A stretch of DNA of 63,037 nt from positions 1-63,037 of the forward strand of contig JAFRPY010000002.1 in the NCBI GenBank assembly GCA_017428925.1. Direction: 5' to 3'. A model generated the notes under the pieces. That model made no database searches, had not been told where the DNA came from, and saw only the letters and a list, made by a program, of their open reading frames with translations. Positions 59,724 to 63,037 of this stretch are shown here, piece after piece. Both the position numbers and the translations under genes were made by a program. How positions within the stretch are numbered: the stretch's first letter is position 1; every line of letters begins with the position of its first letter. The stretch is from Prevotella sp. GTDB lineage: Bacteria; Bacteroidota; Bacteroidia; Bacteroidales; Bacteroidaceae.

Positions 59724-59951
59724 TTAGTCGTCAGCCCAGATGTCCTTGAACTCCCAGTGGGGCTTCGTGGCATTCTTAAAATACTCGTCGGCCACGTCAC
59801 CCTTTTCTTCGGGTTCTGGTTCCACGAAAGGAGTCATCTTCGACAGTTGGTTGCCGTCGCCTTCCTGGTCATCGTAACTCAAGTCCACCATTATTTGCTC
59901 GGTAGCCATGCCCGTTACATTCACGGCAGGTGCAATATATTTCGTCTTCAT
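59724..59951 (-). CDS. Small acidic protein, 75 residues
   Basis: MKTKYIAPAVNVTGMATEQI continues into an acidic C-terminal half (FVEPEPEEKGDVADEYFKNA). Small proteins beginning MKxKYxxPxxxV are common beside secreted-protein genes in Bacteroidales, and I do not know their function. It lies 83 bp downstream of the Ig-like secreted protein on the same strand, so the two may be cotranscribed. No signal peptide is visible. Confidence 0.65.
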   Translation of the reverse strand: MKTKYIAPAVNVTGMATEQIMVDLSYDDQEGDGNQLSKMTPFVEPEPEEKGDVADEYFKNATKPHWEFKDIWADD

Positions 59952-59958
59952 ATCTTCT

Positions 59959-60041
59959 TGAATTTATGAGTTTATAAGTTTATGAGTTAGGGAGTCTGTT
60001 TCTCCATTTCCAAAGATTCTTCACTCTTCATTCTTCACTTT
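59959..60041. repeat. Microrepeats between the Ig-like protein gene and the small acidic protein gene
   Basis: A TGAATTTATGAGTTTATAAG type repeat (59959-59990) is followed by a family B copy (60017-60041, ATTCTTCACTCTTCATTCTT). The latter overlaps the stop codon of the gene at 60035. Confidence 0.65.
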
Positions 60042-62146
60042 ACCATGATTTTCTTGCCGTTCACGATTACCACTCCCTTATAGCCGCTGCCAACACGCTG
60101 GCCATTCAAATTGTAGGCATCACCACGCTCAATGCTCTCGGATACTACGGAGTTAATGTCCGTCGTAGCCTCGTCAAACAGATAGTAACTCTTGGCCATG
60201 CTCTGCGAATCGGTAAATTTCCCATCAAGAGCCAGATAGGCCTTGTGCGCACCGTTCGTGAAGGCTGCGCCCGTGCTGTTCATCCAGTAGAATCCCGGAC
60301 CGCCCGTGCCGTCTTTTTTCTTCGCCTGCAGCGCATAGTAGTAGTTGCCGCCAGCGGTTTCCTCCTCCCCGTCAGAGCCCTTCAGCTTGCTGTCGGCATC
60401 CCGTGACTCCGTCGTCGAAGAAACAAGGAACGTATAATCGCCCGCAGCACCCTTCAGCACCACGGCCTCACCCTTAGGAATCACATTGCCGGCAGCATAC
60501 GTCTTGCTCTCGGCAAGTTTTCCTTCGGTCACCTTATACGTCTTGGCCGTCACGCCCGTAGGCACCTTCAGTGCCCGGTCGCTGTAGTACAACGTAGCAT
60601 AGCCCACGCTGCTGATTTTCATATCCACGTCTTTCTCATTGACTTTCTTATAAATCTGTACGGACTTCTGACCACTTTCATAGCAAGAGAAGAGCGTACT
60701 TCCAGAATTATACTTCAGCAGATTATGTGTATTTGAACCCTTGAACGTAATGGTTGCATCCCCATCATTGCTGATGCTAATGGTTGCCTTTGCATTATTT
60801 CCTGCTTTATCAAGTGTATTTGTTCTCAAATAGTTGTTTGAACTGGATGCTGCATAAAGATAACCAGTGTTCGTATGGAAATACCATGCACCTGTGGAAC
60901 CTTCAAGAACGGCGGCTGTCACATTATCCTCATTAGTAACAGTGAATGTTTTCCTATCTGCCGATATTCCACTACTATTTAATTGTGCTATATTGAAATT
61001 ATTATTCGATTGTTCACCAAGCACATAGCCTTGAGTAGAAGTAATGTATGTAATCAGTATCTGGTCGCCATCATTCAGCGTCGAAGCATCAGTCACCAAT
61101 TCGTAAGTACCTTTGGCATCTACAGAAAAGGCTTCCTTCACTATCAGCGTATATGAAGCGGTGGCTTCGTTCCAAGCATCGGTTGCCGAGGTAGTAACGG
61201 TAACGGTGGCCGTTCCCGTCGCCTTAGGGTGTATATATCCGTTTGATTGAATAGTGGCAATATCGGGGTCAACGGTGTATGTTGGTGTGCCATTGCCGGA
61301 ATTGGTCAGCGTGGGGCCATTCTGATCAGTTTCCATATAAGCGGTCACTGTCTCTTGGGCGAAACTCAGCACGGGAGTACCCTTGGCCACGTGTAGTATG
61401 TATGAAGCAGAACGTGAAGCGTATGTTGCCGTCTGGGCCGTTGTCACGGTGATTTCTGTATCTCCAGCCTTCTTCAGCGTTATTTCGCCACTGCCGTTAA
61501 TGGTTGCCACATCAGTGTCGCTGCTTGAATAAGTCTTTGTGCCGTCGCTCGATGTCGTAAATTCTGGCATAGTATATGGCACACCGATGGTTGCATTATC
61601 TTCTTCTACGGCGAAATTATTGTCCGGTTCTTCAGTGCCTGTTGCTGAGGTATTGTCCAGATAAGAAATGGTAAAAGCGTTACAATATACAGAATTGGTT
61701 GTGGCCGCCAATGTGATAACAAGATCACCACTGGTTTGTGTGTCTTCCGCATTGAAAGTATATTCACTATATGTGTTGCCAATAGGAACTGGATTTGGTG
61801 TAAGATTAGCCGTCCTATGTATTTGTACATCATTATGTGTGACAGTCAAATTGCCCTGTCCCGAGCTTTTATTTGTCCTCAAATTTAAAGTAACACTTGA
61901 AACAGGAAACGGGAAATTCGACAAAGTCAAAGTCATAGAATTTTCACTTGTCAGTTGGTATGTATTATCATAAGTACTACTATAAGATACGGTAACACCA
62001 TCAGGTAAGGTTCCACTTGCAAGACTAACAGCAGATGTTGAACCCACCTCATATTTCAAGGTTTTCGTTTCCTGCGCAGAAATACCTCTCCCACCAAATA
62101 GCACAAACAAGGCTATCAGTAGGCTTTTAAAGTAAAATTGTTTCAT
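60035..62146 (-). CDS. Secreted Ig-like (Big_2) protein with GQRV C-terminal motif
   Basis: This 703-residue protein has a signal peptide (MKQFYFKSLLIALFVLFGGR, cleavage near ISAQE). Residues about 30-165 form a beta-sandwich (SSVTLNLRTNKSSGQGNLTV). Two Big_2-like repeats follow at about 175-255 and 260-335 (DVATINGSGEITLKKAGDTE, DIATIQSNGYIHPKATGTAT). A further beta region (TYELVTDASTLNDGDQILIT) precedes a C-terminal segment ending YNLNGQRVGSGYKGVVIVNG and KKIMVK. That tail is nearly the same as in the GH43-LamG protein at 5029. No catalytic motif is seen, so it is perhaps a surface adhesin or binding protein. Confidence 0.8.
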   Translation of the reverse strand: MKQFYFKSLLIALFVLFGGRGISAQETKTLKYEVGSTSAVSLASGTLPDGVTVSYSSTYDNTYQLTSENSMTLTLSNFPFPVSSVTLNLRTNKSSGQGNLTVTHNDVQIHRTANLTPNPVPIGNTYSEYTFNAEDTQTSGDLVITLAATTNSVYCNAFTISYLDNTSATGTEEPDNNFAVEEDNATIGVPYTMPEFTTSSDGTKTYSSSDTDVATINGSGEITLKKAGDTEITVTTAQTATYASRSASYILHVAKGTPVLSFAQETVTAYMETDQNGPTLTNSGNGTPTYTVDPDIATIQSNGYIHPKATGTATVTVTTSATDAWNEATASYTLIVKEAFSVDAKGTYELVTDASTLNDGDQILITYITSTQGYVLGEQSNNNFNIAQLNSSGISADRKTFTVTNEDNVTAAVLEGSTGAWYFHTNTGYLYAASSSNNYLRTNTLDKAGNNAKATISISNDGDATITFKGSNTHNLLKYNSGSTLFSCYESGQKSVQIYKKVNEKDVDMKISSVGYATLYYSDRALKVPTGVTAKTYKVTEGKLAESKTYAAGNVIPKGEAVVLKGAAGDYTFLVSSTTESRDADSKLKGSDGEEETAGGNYYYALQAKKKDGTGGPGFYWMNSTGAAFTNGAHKAYLALDGKFTDSQSMAKSYYLFDEATTDINSVVSESIERGDAYNLNGQRVGSGYKGVVIVNGKKIMVK

Positions 62147-62263
62147 ATTCTTTGTCGTTTTTGATTTTTATTCGCTAAGTTTGACACCTGCAAGGAATAC
62201 TTATTCAAGGAATTACCCAATGGCTTCCCTAAAAAAGGTACAGTTATTGCCTTAATGACACCG

Positions 62264-62271
62264 CAAATATA
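62264..62271 (-). promoter_or_regulatory. Putative -7 element of the Ig-like protein gene
   Basis: TATATTTG on the - strand, 118 bp before the start codon. There is no clear -33 box. Confidence 0.4.
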
Positions 62272-62340
62272 CAAAAAAATTGGTACGGTGTTCATCAATC
62301 TTCAAAAAAATCTTTGAACGGAAAAACTTTTCATAAAAGG

Positions 62341-62372
62341 TTTGGCCGTTAGTGATAAATTCATTATATTTG
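62341..62372 (+). promoter_or_regulatory. Consensus promoter without a clear gene (TTTG-20-TATATTTG)
   Basis: TTTG at 62341-62344 and TATATTTG at 62365-62372 are 20 bp apart. The next convincing start codon is 342 bp away. Confidence 0.6.
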
Positions 62373-62378
62373 CAAACG

Positions 62379-62480
62379 AGATTCCAAGTGTCGCCAAGCG
62401 TGGCGATGCGATAAAAAGGGCTCAACATAGCCTGCTTGCCATCAGCAAGACAGGTGAACGAGAGCGTTTGACGCATGTTT
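62379..62480 (+). ncRNA. Candidate structured RNA
   Basis: Downstream of the promoter at 62341 two stable hairpins are visible: TCGCCA-AGCG-TGGCGA (62391-62406) and CCTG/CTTGC pairing with GCAAG/CAGG around CATCA, with one bulge (62431-62454). A frame without ATG is open across the region (NEIPSVAKRGDAIKRAQHSL), so a decayed coding remnant is also possible. I recognise no RNA family. Confidence 0.35.
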
Positions 62481-62589
62481 ATCCCTGTTCTGAAACGTGG
62501 AAAATTTCAAGATGATGGATAATATGCAATAACGTTCACGTCTTTTGGAGTATTTTACCTATTACTTTATAGGCATATTATACCCAAGG

Positions 62590-62672
62590 GCGTGGACTAT
62601 TGTATCATTATATCATCAAGGGTAATTTCCACGACCTCAGGACAGGTAATGAACAATCTGTCCACGCTTTTT
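62590..62672 (+). promoter_or_regulatory. Possible attenuator-like structure upstream of a signal-peptide ORF
   Basis: CTGTCCACGC followed by TTTTT can pair in two exclusive ways. A short terminator stem forms with GGACAG at 62640-62645. A long-range stem forms with GCGTGGAC at 62590-62597, pairing with GTCCACGC at 62660-62667. This is a prediction by eye. Confidence 0.35.
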
Positions 62673-62713
62673 CATGTGTAAATCAAATTATCAAACTCTT
62701 TAAACATTTAGCT

Positions 62714-62887
62714 ATGAAAAAAAAGAAGACCACCTGTTTGAGATTGGCGATAATACTACTAACCGCCTTTACTTTCAGTATGCAAGCAAATGCGCTCGGG
62801 CAGAAAGAACTACAGAAAATGCTCGACACCCCGACCGTAGTAGCGACAAGCGATAGTGAGATTACTAACATTTTAACATATTTCTAA
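62714..62887 (+). CDS. 57-residue ORF with signal peptide, unknown
   Basis: MKKKKTTCLRLAIILLTAFT then FSMQANALG is a good Sec signal peptide of the kind seen on outer-membrane proteins. It is followed by only about 25 residues (QKELQKMLDTPTVVATSDSE) and TAA. It is either a small secreted peptide or the severed start of a longer exported protein. An upstream in-frame TTG extension is not supported. Confidence 0.4.
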   Translation: MKKKKTTCLRLAIILLTAFTFSMQANALGQKELQKMLDTPTVVATSDSEITNILTYF

Positions 62888-62955
62888 CTTTTAAAACTAT
62901 TACTGTCCGCTAAACCTTGATTCCCTCGCGCACGTATGGGCATGAAGAAAAATCA

Positions 62956-62986
62956 GGCTGACTCTCGCACGAGAATCAGCCCTTTT
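62956..62986 (+). terminator. Terminator after the signal-peptide ORF
   Basis: GGCTGA pairs with TCAGCC, and inside it CTCG pairs with CGAG around CA, with mismatched CT/AA between the two. CTTTT follows. Confidence 0.6.
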
Positions 62987-63027
62987 GGCTATCTTTGCAG
63001 TTTCCAAACTCAAACGATAACCAAATC

Positions 63028-63037
63028 ATGGGCAAAA
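63028..63037 (+). CDS. Possible gene start cut by the window edge
   Basis: ATGGGCAAA at the end of the window follows a TATCTTTG box (62989-62996) at a distance typical for this genome. Only three codons are visible. Confidence 0.35.

Overview
The window comes from a Bacteroidota (Bacteroidales) chromosome and looks most like Prevotella or a close relative. Supporting signs are promoters of the TTTG / TAnnTTTG type, a type III glutamine synthetase, the DapL/DapF lysine branch, many secreted GH43 arabinan/xylan enzymes, and secreted proteins that end in a short NLxGQRV...GKK motif. No susC/susD pair lies inside the window, so the polysaccharide locus at the left edge probably continues further left.

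Layout. 1-7.5 kb: an arabinan-degradation cluster with a truncated beta-sandwich protein, a GH43 lipoprotein, a LamG-type protein and a second GH43 on the + strand, facing a large GH43-LamG fusion on the - strand that carries both modules in one chain. 7.5-8.2 kb: a Bcp peroxiredoxin and a 37-residue ORF with a strong Shine-Dalgarno. 8.5-23.3 kb: amino-acid and nitrogen metabolism (gltB, gltD, asnB, pyrG, dapF, dapL, type III glutamine synthetase). 23.4-27.8 kb: a YqiA-like esterase fused to a degenerate HAD domain, then a large nuclease-helicase. 28.4-36.8 kb: tRNA-Ala followed by a decayed accessory island with an IS1595-type remnant, a Type IIG-like restriction-modification protein, a HicB-tail-like HTH protein, a RhuM remnant, and an AlbA/Schlafen-type gene split by a three-recombinase (RIT) element. 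36.8-43 kb: a secreted protein and two divergently transcribed xylan/glycan enzymes. 43-49.3 kb: an SF1 helicase, a candidate small RNA, a DUF4143 ATPase and a Ca2+-type P-ATPase. 49.3-54.3 kb: argS, pyrE, a SRPBCC protein and argH. 54.4-62.1 kb: lipoproteins, tRNA-Leu, comM/yifB and a secreted Ig-like protein. 62.3-63 kb: intergenic DNA with possible RNA structure and a short signal-peptide ORF.

The most unusual signal is not one locus. Two families of interspersed repeats run through the window and repeatedly lie in frame inside conserved genes. Family A is a GC-rich palindrome (CCCACCCCCAACCCCTCCCC, then a purine arm) with 12 copies; nine lie inside reading frames (three genes carry more than one), where they read as peptides such as HPQPLPKGG or SLPxGEGG. 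Affected genes are gltD, dapF, the nuclease-helicase, the Ca-ATPase, comM and a thioredoxin-like lipoprotein. Family B is a TTCACTC/TTCATTC microrepeat with seven copies. It supplies the hydrophobic signal-peptide core of two unrelated lipoproteins and also lies inside the Ca-ATPase and the helicase. This resembles the behaviour of Rickettsia palindromic elements. I know of no description of these two families by name but could not search for one.

The second highlight is the RIT element at 32.7-36.2 kb. Its ends carry repeated TATGTmAAGTCT blocks, and removing it joins the two halves of the host gene in frame.
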